A stretch of DNA of 64,000 bases from CAZPNX01 sp964588285 (GTDB taxonomy: Bacteria > Edwardsbacteria > AC1 > EtOH8): NCBI GenBank assembly GCA_964588285.1, contig CAZPNX010000008.1, positions 29,214-93,213 on the forward strand, written 5' to 3'. Positions 24,441 to 32,924 of this stretch are shown piece by piece (positions within the stretch are counted from its first letter, which is position 1; every line of letters starts with the position of its first letter). The notes below the pieces were generated by a model. The model was not told the origin of the DNA, ran no database searches, and was given only the letters and a program-made list of their open reading frames with translations. The translations under genes were made by a program, and so were the position numbers.

Positions 24441-25348
24441 ATGGCACAAAGGTGATCGCCGCCGCCGCCCTGCTGGCCTTGCCGGCCGCGGCCCAGGATC
24501 AGACCAACATCAGCCTTAAGCCTACCCCGCCGCCCATCTCCTGTCTGGACTTCTTCAAGGGGGTCAAGCAGCTGACCTTCACCGGGCTCTATATGAGGAT
24601 GGGAGAGGCCGAGGATTCTGGCCTGGACGAGGCCCCTACCGCCTGGGGTTTTCAAGCCGAGGCGGCCGGCGGCGGGGCCGAAGGGGCCGGGGGGATAGTC
24701 AACACCATGTTCATGAAGATCAATGTGCCCATGGACAATGAGGAGTACCCGGCCTTCATGCTGGGCATGAATCTGTTTCTAGTGAAGGATTTGATCCAGG
24801 GGGAGAAGCGCGATATCGCCGGGGAGATTATTGAAAAGAAGCCGACGGTGGCCGCCTTCGGGGGGCTGGGCTGGAGCTACGTCGGCTTCACCATGTCCGA
24901 TTTCAGCCTGCCGGGTTTCGGCCGCAGCGGGTACGACCTGACCATGAACACCAGCGAGCTGAGCTTTCCCATCGGCCTGGCGGCCGAGCTGCCGCTCACT
25001 CCGACGCTCTCCCTGGTGCCGTTCGGCCGGTTCGCCTGGAGCAAGTCTTCCATGGACATCACCGTCCCCTACCCCCAGGTGGTGATAACCTCGTATATAC
25101 CGCTTAAAACCGACACCCTGTGGACGCTCGACTTCAGCGACTCCAGCTACAGCTCCACCAGGTTAGATTACGGCATGGACATCAACCTGCGCCCCTTCCG
25201 CAACGCTCCGGAATGGAAGATCAGCGTGGGAACGGTGCTGTCGCAGATCGAGGGCATGTCCAAGGGCAACCTCCTCTTCATCGCCAGCATCAAGCGGGAG
25301 TGGGGGAAGTACTACTCCAGCACCATGTTCGGGCCCAAGCTGTATTGA
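24437..25348 (+). CDS. Exported beta-rich, probably outer-membrane protein, coupled to the CsgG-like gene
   Basis: A 303-residue protein with a short signal peptide (MNGTKVIAAAALLALPAAAQ). The remainder is beta-rich with alternating strands (VAAFGGLGWSYVGFTMSDFSL; SFPIGLAAELPLTPTLSLVPFGRFAWSK; LDYGMDINLRPF) and ends in KYYSSTMFGPKLY. This suggests an eight- to ten-stranded barrel, although the final residue is Tyr and not the more common Phe. It starts in an ATGA overlap after GGAGG, so it is made together with the CsgG-like lipoprotein. The family is not recognised. A terminator follows. Confidence 0.65.
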   Translation: MNGTKVIAAAALLALPAAAQDQTNISLKPTPPPISCLDFFKGVKQLTFTGLYMRMGEAEDSGLDEAPTAWGFQAEAAGGGAEGAGGIVNTMFMKINVPMDNEEYPAFMLGMNLFLVKDLIQGEKRDIAGEIIEKKPTVAAFGGLGWSYVGFTMSDFSLPGFGRSGYDLTMNTSELSFPIGLAAELPLTPTLSLVPFGRFAWSKSSMDITVPYPQVVITSYIPLKTDTLWTLDFSDSSYSSTRLDYGMDINLRPFRNAPEWKISVGTVLSQIEGMSKGNLLFIASIKREWGKYYSSTMFGPKLY

Positions 25349-25370
25349 TGCTTTGGCCGCGGACAAAGAA

Positions 25371-25398
25371 GGGCTCCGCCTTATGGCGGGGCCCTTTT
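25371..25398 (+). terminator. Terminator after the CsgG-like operon
   Basis: GGGCTCCGCC and GGCGGGGCCC form a 10-bp stem (one G-T pair) with a TTAT loop and a following TTTT. It lies 23 bases past the stop codon and separates this operon from the converging ABC exporter genes. Confidence 0.8.
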
Positions 25399-25420
25399 GC
25401 ATGTCTAGGGGGAAAGCATG

Positions 25421-27412
25421 CTATCGGGGGACGACGGATTTTGGATTATCCAGGATTATAAGCCAGGCTCCCAATCCGGCCGACGCCGCCAAGCCGATCA
25501 ACAAGGCGGGAGGAAAAACGCCTTGGCCAGCCAGCCAGGGAAGCTTTGAGGAAAAGGCCGGAAAGTATATCAGAACCAGCGCCAGCCCGTTATTGAGGGC
25601 ATGGGCCAGCATGGAAAGGTATATAGAGCCTGTCCGGTAAACGATGAATGTAAGATACAGACCCAATAGGAAAGTGGTGACCAGCCGGAACAGGTTCAAA
25701 TGGATGGCGGCGAAGAGCAGGGCGGTTAAGGTTACCGCGGCCCAGGCCGGGAGCTTGGTCCGCAACGAGGATAAGATAACTCCCCGAAACAGCATCTCCT
25801 CGCAGATACCCGGACTTATGGCCAGAATGAAAAGGCCGGGCAGTAGCCTGGTGCCGGACCTGCTGAGATCAAGATAATCCTTGAGGCCCTCCAGCAGCTT
25901 CAGAGACTCGGGGAAAAGCTTTGACTGAATGGCTCCGGCCCAAGCGGCCAGACCGGCGGCGCCCAGACACAGCAGGATGGCGCCGGCCAACGAAAGTGGC
26001 CGAAACGGATTCAGATGGAAGGCTTTTCGGAAGTCGAGCTTGGCGTACCAGGCCGCCAGCAGAGCCGGCGCCAGTATCAGCCCCCAGAGAGTGGCCAGCA
26101 GGCCCCAGTGCCTGAAACGTATCTGCAGGAAGCCCCCCAGATAGAAAAGCAACAGCAGGGCCAGACAGAAGAGGACCAGAGCTCCGACCGGCGGCAGGGC
26201 GGAAGAGGGTTTCATCCGGCTGCGGCGGAAGGCCTGGTGCCAACCTTTGCCCTCGCCCAGCAGCACCTCCTCGGAACCGAAGAGGCTGGCAGAAAACATG
26301 GCCGCCAGGAAGGCCAGGGCCGAGTTGACGAAGAAGACCAGGAGCACCAGGTCCCAGGAGTACTCGCCCAGCAGCACGTCCTTGATGAGCAGGGTGACGT
26401 TGGCCACTGGCACCAGGGCCAACAGGCGGTTTAGCTGGATGCCGGGCATGACCGCCACCTGGGTCAGCAGGACCAGCGGCAGGTAGACCGGGGTCACCAG
26501 GTTCTGGGCGTCCTTGAACGACCTGGCGAACAGTGAGGCCGACAGCAGAACGGCGCTGACCAGCAGGGACAGGGGCAGCAGGGATAGGAATACCAGGGCC
26601 AGGGAGGCCGGCCCGATGGAGAACTCCATCCTACCAGTGGCGGCGCCTAGCTGCACCAGCCCGGCCGAGAAGGTCATCATCATGGAGAAGAGGTTGAGGG
26701 CGCCGGTGATGACGGCGATGGCGGCCACGGTCAGGAACTTGCCCATGAAGAGCTCGCGCTTGTCCACCGGGGCCGACAGGATGGTCTCCATGGTGCCGCG
26801 CTCCTTCTCCCCAGCGGTCAGGTCCATGGCCGGGTACATGGCGCCCATCATCATGCAGACGATGAGCAGGATCGGCAGCAGTATCCCCAGCACCATGCCC
26901 CCCATGCGCGAGGGCGGTGCGGTGTTCTCGACCCGCAGGCCGAACGGCTCAAGGACAGCGGAGTCCACCCCGGCCCGGGCCAGCCTCTCCCTCTGCAGGA
27001 GCAAGCGGTAGCGTCCGGCGGCCTCCCTGAGGCGGGTCAGCGCCAGCCGCGACTTCTCCTTGGCCCCGTCGTAGTAGATGACGGCCGAATCGGCGGCGGG
27101 GCGCCACTCGAGCCAGGCCCAGATATTTCGGGAGGCCAAGTCGGCCGCCGGGTCCGGCGACGGACAGAAGACCAGGGAGGTGTCGCCTTGCAACAGGGAG
27201 TCTAAAACCGGTGGCAGCTGGCCGCCGGCCGAAACGCGGCTCCGCTCATGCTGGAGCCGGGCCATGCCGGCCGAGGTCAGCTGGGTCATGAAGATGAACA
27301 TGGCCGGGTAGAGGACGATGGGCAGCAGCACCATCACCATCAGGGTGCGCCGGTCGCGCAGGGAGTCCAGCACCTCCTTGCGGAAGACGGCCAGAACCTT
27401 CCCCGGGTTCAT
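25421..27412 (-). CDS. ABC-2 type permease fused to a CPBP (Abi/CAAX-type) intramembrane protease
   Basis: A 663-residue fusion. Residues 1-390 form a NatB-like ABC-2 permease: KVLAVFRKEVLDSLRDRRTLMVMVLLPI at the start, a periplasmic domain, then MDLTAGEKERGTMETILSAPVDKRELFMGKFLTV, the hallmark E-K-E-R-G-T-x-E-x-x-x-x-x-P motif. Residues 430-663 are a CPBP domain: SPGICEEMLFRGVILSSLR (the E-E-x-x-x-R motif), FAAIHLNLFRLVTTFLLGLYLTFIVYRTGSIYLSMLAHALNN (the two later motifs with His and H-x-x-x-N). The active-site residues are intact. It overlaps the upstream ATPase gene by four bases (ATGA). The pair likely exports or processes a peptide or lipid; the substrate is unknown. Confidence 0.88.
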   Translation of the reverse strand: MNPGKVLAVFRKEVLDSLRDRRTLMVMVLLPIVLYPAMFIFMTQLTSAGMARLQHERSRVSAGGQLPPVLDSLLQGDTSLVFCPSPDPAADLASRNIWAWLEWRPAADSAVIYYDGAKEKSRLALTRLREAAGRYRLLLQRERLARAGVDSAVLEPFGLRVENTAPPSRMGGMVLGILLPILLIVCMMMGAMYPAMDLTAGEKERGTMETILSAPVDKRELFMGKFLTVAAIAVITGALNLFSMMMTFSAGLVQLGAATGRMEFSIGPASLALVFLSLLPLSLLVSAVLLSASLFARSFKDAQNLVTPVYLPLVLLTQVAVMPGIQLNRLLALVPVANVTLLIKDVLLGEYSWDLVLLVFFVNSALAFLAAMFSASLFGSEEVLLGEGKGWHQAFRRSRMKPSSALPPVGALVLFCLALLLLFYLGGFLQIRFRHWGLLATLWGLILAPALLAAWYAKLDFRKAFHLNPFRPLSLAGAILLCLGAAGLAAWAGAIQSKLFPESLKLLEGLKDYLDLSRSGTRLLPGLFILAISPGICEEMLFRGVILSSLRTKLPAWAAVTLTALLFAAIHLNLFRLVTTFLLGLYLTFIVYRTGSIYLSMLAHALNNGLALVLIYFPAFSSKLPWLAGQGVFPPALLIGLAASAGLGAWLIILDNPKSVVPR

Positions 27413-28188
27413 GCCGGCACCCTGGCTTTCCGGCCGACGAAATCCATGAAGATGTCGGCCAGGCTCTGCTTTCCGGTCTTGCGCCGGTACCCCTCCAGGG
27501 TGTCGACATCCATCAGTCGCCCCAGGTGCTGGAGGCCGATGCGGCGGCACAGCAGCTCGGCCTCGGTCATGTAGTGGGTGGAGAAGATGACCGTTTTGCC
27601 AGAGGCGGCCGCGTTCCGGATGAAATCGATGATGGCCCGGCTGGTCATGATGTCCAGGCCCAGGGTGGGCTCGTCCAGTATCAGCACCGGGGGATCGTGC
27701 AGCAGGCAGCGGGCGATGGAGGCCTTCTGGGTCTGGCCGGTGGAGAGTTTCTCGATGCGCTGGTCCAAAAAGTTTTGCATATCCAACAGCCGGGAAAGTT
27801 CGGCGATCCGGCAATCAGCCCTGCCCGACTCCATATCGTAGAGCTGGGCGAAATAGGCCAGCATCTCCCGAGAAGTCAGCCGGCCGTAAAGCCTGGTGTT
27901 GCCCGAAAGGAAGCCGATGGATCGCTTGACCTCCATGGGCCGGGAGATGATGTCGAACCCGTTGACCGAGGCGGTGCCGGCCGAAGGTTTGATGACCGTG
28001 GCCAGCATCCGCAGCAGGGTGGTCTTTCCGGCGCCGTTGGGGCCCAGGAGGCCGAAGATCTCGCCTCTTCCGATGGAGAGGTCGGTGGGCAAAAGGGCCG
28101 CGATGTCTCCCCTTTTGGGATCCCAAAAGTTTCGGGAGAGCCCGGCTGTTTCAATCATTTGGTTGTTATCTGGCTGGACAGAAGACAT
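27409..28188 (-). CDS. ABC transporter ATP-binding protein (NatA-like)
   Basis: A 259-residue ATPase with Walker A (GLLGPNGAGKTTLLRML), Q-loop region (GFLSGNTRLYGRLTSREML), a signature LSTGQTQKASIARCLLHDP (S-T-G-Q in place of L-S-G-G-Q, as in many NatA-type proteins), Walker B (VLILDEPTLGLD) and H-loop (FSTHYMTEAELLCRR). The start at 28188 has AAAGGA upstream and overlaps the L,D-transpeptidase gene by 23 bases. A later ATG at 28158 is an alternative. With the permease/CPBP fusion it makes a complete exporter. The overlap with a cell-wall enzyme gene suggests coexpression. Confidence 0.92.
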   Translation of the reverse strand: MSSVQPDNNQMIETAGLSRNFWDPKRGDIAALLPTDLSIGRGEIFGLLGPNGAGKTTLLRMLATVIKPSAGTASVNGFDIISRPMEVKRSIGFLSGNTRLYGRLTSREMLAYFAQLYDMESGRADCRIAELSRLLDMQNFLDQRIEKLSTGQTQKASIARCLLHDPPVLILDEPTLGLDIMTSRAIIDFIRNAAASGKTVIFSTHYMTEAELLCRRIGLQHLGRLMDVDTLEGYRRKTGKQSLADIFMDFVGRKARVPA

Positions 28189-28921
28189 AGCGTCCTTTGG
28201 AGTCCACCGACACTTTCGGCGGCCATCGCTTTTCCTCGAACCAGCTGAAACCCAAGGCCAGGTTTTTCCAGAATTCCAACAGTTTCGAATTGGCGCCATA
28301 CAGTGCTTCCAGCGATTTCAGGCCGGCGCTGTCCAGGCGGCAAGGAAAGATGTGGACCGGGATCTGCCGCTGGCCGGCGGCGGTGGCCTCCACCGCCAGG
28401 GCGTATAGCTCCTTGATGCCCTCGTCCTCAATGGGCACGCAGCCGATGGTGACGCAGGAGCCGTGGATGTATATGGCCCCGCCCGGATCCCGCCCCTCCT
28501 TCAATATCTGGTCCGAGCGGTTGGGATAGCTGACCCCCAGGGAGAGATAGAAGTTGCTGTTGGGATTGAAGTCGTTTATGTGGTAGAAGCCCTCGGGCAC
28601 CTGGAGGTCGCCCCGCTTCCTTTTGGGGCCCAGCTCGCCGGACGACGAGCAGATGGGGTAACTCTTAAGTGAACGGTACTTCCCAGCTCCCTCCCGGGCC
28701 CAGACCTCCAGCAGCTTCTCCCTTTTAAAGATGCGGATGAACAGCTCCTTTGGCGGGTAGGAGAACCCCATTTCGAGACAGAGTTTTTTTAACCCTTCCT
28801 CTTTCTGAGTAAAGGCAGCCCGAACGCGTTCGTATCTCAGTTGTTTTTGCTTAAAGCTCTGGGCGGCGGCCGGCAGGGTTGACAGCAGAAAAATGAGGAA
28901 GAGGGTCAACAAGTTTTTCAT
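28166..28921 (-). CDS. YafK-type L,D-transpeptidase (YkuD domain)
   Basis: A 251-residue exported protein with signal peptide MKNLLTLFLIFLLSTLPAAAQ. The catalytic motif reads IHGSCVTIGCVPIEDEGI, matching the H-G-x-x-x-T-x-G-C-x-x-(I/M) of YafK-type L,D-transpeptidases, with the nucleophilic Cys and preceding His intact. KSYPICSSSGELGPKRKRGDLQVPEGFYHI is the usual substrate-side segment. These enzymes act on 3-3 crosslinks or on protein attachment and detachment at peptidoglycan. GGAGGAG just before the ATG is a strong ribosome-binding site, and a TTGACT-17-TATCTT promoter lies upstream. First gene of a three-gene leftward operon with an ABC exporter. Confidence 0.88.
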   Translation of the reverse strand: MKNLLTLFLIFLLSTLPAAAQSFKQKQLRYERVRAAFTQKEEGLKKLCLEMGFSYPPKELFIRIFKREKLLEVWAREGAGKYRSLKSYPICSSSGELGPKRKRGDLQVPEGFYHINDFNPNSNFYLSLGVSYPNRSDQILKEGRDPGGAIYIHGSCVTIGCVPIEDEGIKELYALAVEATAAGQRQIPVHIFPCRLDSAGLKSLEALYGANSKLLEFWKNLALGFSWFEEKRWPPKVSVDSKGRYVFCPAR

Positions 28922-28944
28922 GGCTCCTCCATTGTCTGGGTATT

Positions 28945-28973
28945 AAGATACATGGTTTTGTCCGGCCAGTCAA
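28945..28973 (-). promoter_or_regulatory. Sigma-70-type promoter of the L,D-transpeptidase/ABC operon
   Basis: On the minus strand TTGACT (28973-28968), a 17-base spacer and TATCTT (28950-28945). The leader to the ATG at 28921 is about 17 bases and contains GGAGG. Confidence 0.65.
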
Positions 28974-29021
28974 GCAATATTTCACTTGATTTTTAATATG
29001 TCTTCAAGTATGCTCATTAAC

Positions 29022-30404
29022 ATGAATTACGAAACCAGGGATACCATTGTGGCCATCTCTACGGCGCCGGGACGGGCGGCCCTGTCGGTGGTGCGTATCT
29101 CCGGGCCGCAGGCCGCGGCAGTGGCCGACAGGATCTTCCGGGGCAAAACCCGCCCCTCGGATATGTCCGACCACACGGTCCAATATGGACACATCGTCAC
29201 CCAACGGGGCCAGGCGGTGGACGAGGTGATGCTGACCCTGCTTCGGGAACCGCACAGCTTTACCGGCCAGGATACGGTGGAAATAACCTGTCACGGCGGG
29301 AGTGCGGCGGCGCCGGCTGTGGTCGAGCTGGCGTTGCTGGCCGGGGCTCGGCCGGCCCGGCCCGGCGAGTTCACCCTGCGGGCCTATCTGAACGGTAGGC
29401 TGGATCTTTCCCAGGCCGAGGCGGTGGCCGACGTCATCGAGGCCGGCACCCTGGCCGCGGCTCGGGCGGCTCTGGAGCGGCTTTCCGGCGGGCTTTCCCA
29501 AAGGATCGCCGAGATCAGGTCCGTTCTGCTGGAGGTGCTGGCCCAGCTGGAGGCGGCCGTCGACTTTCCCGAAGAGGATTTGCCTCAGCCGGTGGTCGGG
29601 GAGATAGGCAGCGCCATCGATCAGGCTTTAAAGCTAATAGGGCAGATGATAGATTCCAGCCGCACCGCCCGTTTGTTGCGGGAGGGCGCCAAAGCCGTGA
29701 TCGCCGGCCGTCCCAACACCGGAAAATCCAGCCTTTTCAACCTGATGCTGCGCCAGGAAAGGGCCATCGTCACCGAGCAGCCGGGGACCACCCGGGACGT
29801 GCTGGAGGGGTTCATCGAGGTGCGCGGGGTGCCGGTGCGGCTGTTCGATACCGCCGGGGTGCGCGAGCCGGCGGATCTGATTGAAGCGGCCGGAGTGGAA
29901 CGGGCCAAAGAGAAGCTGGAGCAGGCCGATCTGGTGCTGCTGGTGATAGACGGATCCCAGCCACCTCGAGCCGAGGACAAAAAACTGCTGGAACAGACCA
30001 AGAATCTGCCGAGAATAGTCATCCTGAACAAGAGCGACCTCAAGCCGGCCTTCACCGCCCAGAAAAGGTGGATACGCATTTCGGCCCTGACCGGAACCGG
30101 CCTGACGAAGTTGGAGGAGGCCATGGTCTCGATGCTGACGGCCGGCAGAGGTCTTGAGGAGGGCGGGACGTCGGCGGCCAACGTCAGGCAGGTGGAGGCT
30201 TTAAAGCGGGCGAATGAATTTCTGGCTGCGGCGGCCGACGGTTTGATCCAAAAGAGACCATACGACCTGTTGGCCGGGGACGTCAGGGCCTCGGTGGCGG
30301 CGTTGGACGAGATCACCGGGGAGACATTCCGCCGGGCGGACGGAGGCGACATCGATGCCGAAGTCCTCGATAGGATATTCGAAAGGTTCTGCATCGGTAA
30401 GTGA
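29022..30404 (+). CDS. mnmE: tRNA modification GTPase MnmE (TrmE)
   Basis: About 460 residues, the normal length. With MnmG, MnmE makes the cmnm5/nm5 group on wobble uridine 34 of certain tRNAs. The N-terminal folate-binding domain opens with YETRDTIVAISTAPGRAALSVVRISG. The G domain is inserted in the helical domain and carries GRPNTGKSSLFN (G1), TTRDVLEG (G2), FDTAGVRE (G3) and LNKSDL (G4). The protein ends in the invariant FCIGK, whose Cys is needed for activity. The ATG at 29022 best fits the family N-terminus; ATGs at 28998 and 29010 are alternatives. No Shine-Dalgarno sequence is seen. A weak TTGATT-17-TATGCT pair (28986-29014) would put the transcript start at this ATG. Confidence 0.96.
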   Translation: MNYETRDTIVAISTAPGRAALSVVRISGPQAAAVADRIFRGKTRPSDMSDHTVQYGHIVTQRGQAVDEVMLTLLREPHSFTGQDTVEITCHGGSAAAPAVVELALLAGARPARPGEFTLRAYLNGRLDLSQAEAVADVIEAGTLAAARAALERLSGGLSQRIAEIRSVLLEVLAQLEAAVDFPEEDLPQPVVGEIGSAIDQALKLIGQMIDSSRTARLLREGAKAVIAGRPNTGKSSLFNLMLRQERAIVTEQPGTTRDVLEGFIEVRGVPVRLFDTAGVREPADLIEAAGVERAKEKLEQADLVLLVIDGSQPPRAEDKKLLEQTKNLPRIVILNKSDLKPAFTAQKRWIRISALTGTGLTKLEEAMVSMLTAGRGLEEGGTSAANVRQVEALKRANEFLAAAADGLIQKRPYDLLAGDVRASVAALDEITGETFRRADGGDIDAEVLDRIFERFCIGK

Positions 30405-30449
30405 AACGACAAGAGTTAAGGAGCAAGGGATAAGGGATAAGGAGCAAGC

Positions 30450-31409
30450 ATGAAAAAGGAGATACTGGTCATTCTGGCCGTGACAGCGATCTTCCATCAG
30501 GCTTTCGGAGCCTTGCAGACGTTCGTTCGGGAGTACACCTACGAGGCCGGCGAGGCCGACAGCAAGCTGTCCAGCCGGGCCACTGCCCTGGAACAGGTCA
30601 AGCGGGCTTTGCTGGAGGAGCTGGGCACCTACCTGGAAAGCCACACCGAGGTTAAAAACGCCCAGCTGACCATGGACCAGATCACCGCCATGACCGCCGG
30701 GGTGGTCCAGACACAGATCGTGGAGGAGAAATGGAATGGCCGGGAGTACTGGCTTCGGGCCAAGATCGAGGCCGACCCGGCCAAGGTGGCGGCCGATCTG
30801 GAGGGCATGAAGCAGAATCAGTCCAAAATGAAAGAGCTGGAGGAACTGAGGCGCAAGGCCGACGCCGCCCTGGCTGAGAACGCGAGGCTCAAGAAAGAGC
30901 TGGAGTCGGCCAAGACCGGAAAAGAAAAAGAGTTGATCCAGCAAAGTTACTCCGCCAACGCCAACCGGCTTTCTGCCAAGGAGTGGTTCGAACGCGGCTC
31001 GTTCCTGACGGCCATCGAGGACTTTCAGGGCGCGATTGAGGCCTACAGCAAAGGGTTGGCCCTCGACCCCAGCTTTGCTCCGGGTTTCTACAACTTGGGA
31101 TACGCCTACAATATAATAGGCTTGCACCGCCGGGCTGTAGCCGAGTATGATAAGGCGCTGTCGCTGGACCCGGATGACTACCAGACGTGGTTCAACCGGG
31201 CGCTTTCTCAATACTTCCTGGGCGAGCATCGGCAGGCGGTCGAGGACTACGGCCGGGCCATCATCCTCAACCCCGGAGACCCCCAGGCTTATTACAACCG
31301 GGCCATGTCATACATTGAGCTAGGTGAAAAATCAAAGGCGGCCGCGGATATGAAAAGGGCGGCCGGAATGGGATATGGCCCGGCACAGCAGTGGCTTGAT
31401 GATAATTGA
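30450..31409 (+). CDS. Exported TPR protein with FlgT-N-like domain
   Basis: A 319-residue protein. It has a signal peptide (MKKEILVILAVTAIFHQAFG), then a domain of about 90 residues: FVREYTYEAGEADSKLSSRATALEQVKRALLEELGTYL and VEEKWNGREYWLRAKIEAD. This matches the small alpha/beta domain seen at the N-terminus of FlgT-like and many other exported bacterial proteins. A coiled-coil linker (about 115-155) follows, then four TPRs (about 170-315). It is probably a periplasmic scaffold protein. The leader before it contains imperfect AAGGAGCAAG / GGATAAGG repeats. It lies 45 bases after mnmE. Function is unknown. Confidence 0.78.
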   Translation: MKKEILVILAVTAIFHQAFGALQTFVREYTYEAGEADSKLSSRATALEQVKRALLEELGTYLESHTEVKNAQLTMDQITAMTAGVVQTQIVEEKWNGREYWLRAKIEADPAKVAADLEGMKQNQSKMKELEELRRKADAALAENARLKKELESAKTGKEKELIQQSYSANANRLSAKEWFERGSFLTAIEDFQGAIEAYSKGLALDPSFAPGFYNLGYAYNIIGLHRRAVAEYDKALSLDPDDYQTWFNRALSQYFLGEHRQAVEDYGRAIILNPGDPQAYYNRAMSYIELGEKSKAAADMKRAAGMGYGPAQQWLDDN

Positions 31410-31431
31410 TGCCGGACAAGGCGGAGCAACG

Positions 31432-32244
31432 ATGACGGAAAACTATTACGGCAATAACCGCGTTCTTTGGGACAAACTGACGGCCATCAACGCCCGGTCG
31501 GCCATGTACGACCTGGAGGCATTCCGGCGCGGGCAGAATACTCTCGACCCTGTCGAGATCGAGGAGCTGGGCGACGTAGCCAGGAAATCGGTTCTGCACC
31601 TGCAGTGCCACTTCGGCCAGGACACCCTGTCCCTGGCGCGGATGGGGGCGCGTGTCACCGGGGTGGACTTCTCGGATGAGGCCATAAAGCTGGCGAAGGC
31701 CCTGAGCTCTGAGCTCGAGATTCCCGCCGACTTCATATGCTGCAACATCTACGACCTGCCGCAGCATCTGGACAGCAAGTTCGACATCGTCTTCACCTCG
31801 GGCGGGGTTCTCTGCTGGATCGACGACCTGGCGAAATGGGCCCGGCTGATAGACCGCTACCTCAAGCTGGACGGGTTCTTCTACATCAGGGAGTTCCATC
31901 CGGTGGCCAACGTCTTTGACAACGAGAGGACGACCGAGCTCAAGGCCCGATGGTCGTACTTCCACCGAGACGAGCCCGAAGCCTTCGAGGCCGACGGGTC
32001 GTACTCCGACCACCAGACCAAGTTCGACCAATCCTGCAAGTCCTACGAGTGGCAGCACACAATGGCCGACGTGGTAAACTCGCTGCTGGCGGCCGGCCTC
32101 AGGCTGGAGTTTCTTCACGAGTTCCCCTTCTGCACGTATGACCACTTTCCGTTCTTAGAGAAGGGCGGGGATGGGCGATGGCGGTTCCCCAACGGGAAGG
32201 AGTTGATACCGCTGATGTTTTCGCTGAAGGCGGCGAAAAACTGA
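31432..32244 (+). CDS. SAM-dependent methyltransferase (class I)
   Basis: A 270-residue methyltransferase. Motif I reads VLHLQCHFGQDTLSLARMGARVTGVDFSDEAIKLA, i.e. the G-x-x-x-G loop and the acidic residue after the second strand. Motif II/post I: DFICCNIYDLP, then FDIVFTSGGVLCWIDDLAKWARLIDRYLKLDGFFYIREFHPV. The C-terminal part (FHRDEPEAFEADGSYSDHQTK and YEWQHTMADVVNSLLAAGLRLEFLHEF) is typical of a widely annotated bacterial subfamily with unknown substrates. The ATG at 31432 follows AAGGCGGAG. It overlaps nothing and sits between TPR and GNAT genes. Confidence 0.85.
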   Translation: MTENYYGNNRVLWDKLTAINARSAMYDLEAFRRGQNTLDPVEIEELGDVARKSVLHLQCHFGQDTLSLARMGARVTGVDFSDEAIKLAKALSSELEIPADFICCNIYDLPQHLDSKFDIVFTSGGVLCWIDDLAKWARLIDRYLKLDGFFYIREFHPVANVFDNERTTELKARWSYFHRDEPEAFEADGSYSDHQTKFDQSCKSYEWQHTMADVVNSLLAAGLRLEFLHEFPFCTYDHFPFLEKGGDGRWRFPNGKELIPLMFSLKAAKN

Positions 32245-32375
32245 ACACAAAGACGCAAAGACGCGAAGGCCATTTCTAATGTTTACTTTACGGTCCAGGT
32301 GCCTGCTGCCTGACCACAAAAAGGAGATGGCCGAAATACTTGATGATGTCAGGAACCATCTTTTAAGGAGACATA
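32245..32375. repeat. Intergenic segment with a direct ACGCAAAG-type repeat
   Basis: Just after the methyltransferase stop is a tandem of ACAAAGACGCAAAGACGCGAAGG type, a short repeat often seen between genes of uncultivated bacteria. A similar ACGCAAAAGAACGCGAAAG stretch lies at 142-166. The rest of the interval holds only the AAGGAG ribosome-binding site of the next gene. Confidence 0.45.
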
Positions 32376-32924
32376 ATGCTGGCCGGAAAGAAAGTCCGTC
32401 TTAGGGCCTACCGGCGCGAGGACCTGCCCCTGGCCCTGGAGTACATCAACGAGCCCGAGGTCAAGACCAACCTGGTGATCGGCATACCGCTGCCCATGAA
32501 GCCCGAGGACGAGGAGAAGTGGTACGAGAGCCTCTCCATATCCAAGCCGGAGACCTTCTCCTTCGCCATCGAAACCCTGGACGAGCCGCGCTACATCGGG
32601 GGCTGCGGGCTCAACAAGATAGACTGGAAGAACCGGGTGGCCCAGGTTGGCATCTTCATCGGCCTGGAGCTCTACCGCGGCCTGGGATACGGGACGGACG
32701 CCATGAAGGCCCTCCCGAAGTTCATCTTCGACCAGATGAACATGAACAATGTCCGACTGGAGGTGTTTTCCTTCAACGCCCGGGCCATCAAAAGCTATGA
32801 GAAGTGCGGTTTCGTCAGGGAGGGCGTCATGCGGCAGGAGCTGTTCCGCGACGGGCAGTACCACGACATCGTGGCCATGGGGATACTCAGGGACGAGTGG
32901 CTGAAGGCGGGCCATGCCGGTTGA
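32376..32924 (+). CDS. GNAT acetyltransferase (RimJ/RimL type)
   Basis: A 182-residue acetyltransferase. It opens with KKVRLRAYRREDLPLALEYINEPEV, the usual start of RimJ/RimL-like GNATs. The acetyl-CoA loop is IGLELYRGLGYGTDAMKALPKFIFDQMN (R-x-x-G-x-G/A pattern), followed by the fourth motif NVRLEVFSFNARAIKSYEKCGFVREGVMRQ. Members acetylate N-terminal amines of ribosomal proteins, polyamines, antibiotics or small metabolites; the acceptor here is unknown. A good AAGGAG precedes the ATG. The 3' end overlaps the MBL-fold gene by 11 bases. Confidence 0.92.
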   Translation: MLAGKKVRLRAYRREDLPLALEYINEPEVKTNLVIGIPLPMKPEDEEKWYESLSISKPETFSFAIETLDEPRYIGGCGLNKIDWKNRVAQVGIFIGLELYRGLGYGTDAMKALPKFIFDQMNMNNVRLEVFSFNARAIKSYEKCGFVREGVMRQELFRDGQYHDIVAMGILRDEWLKAGHAG

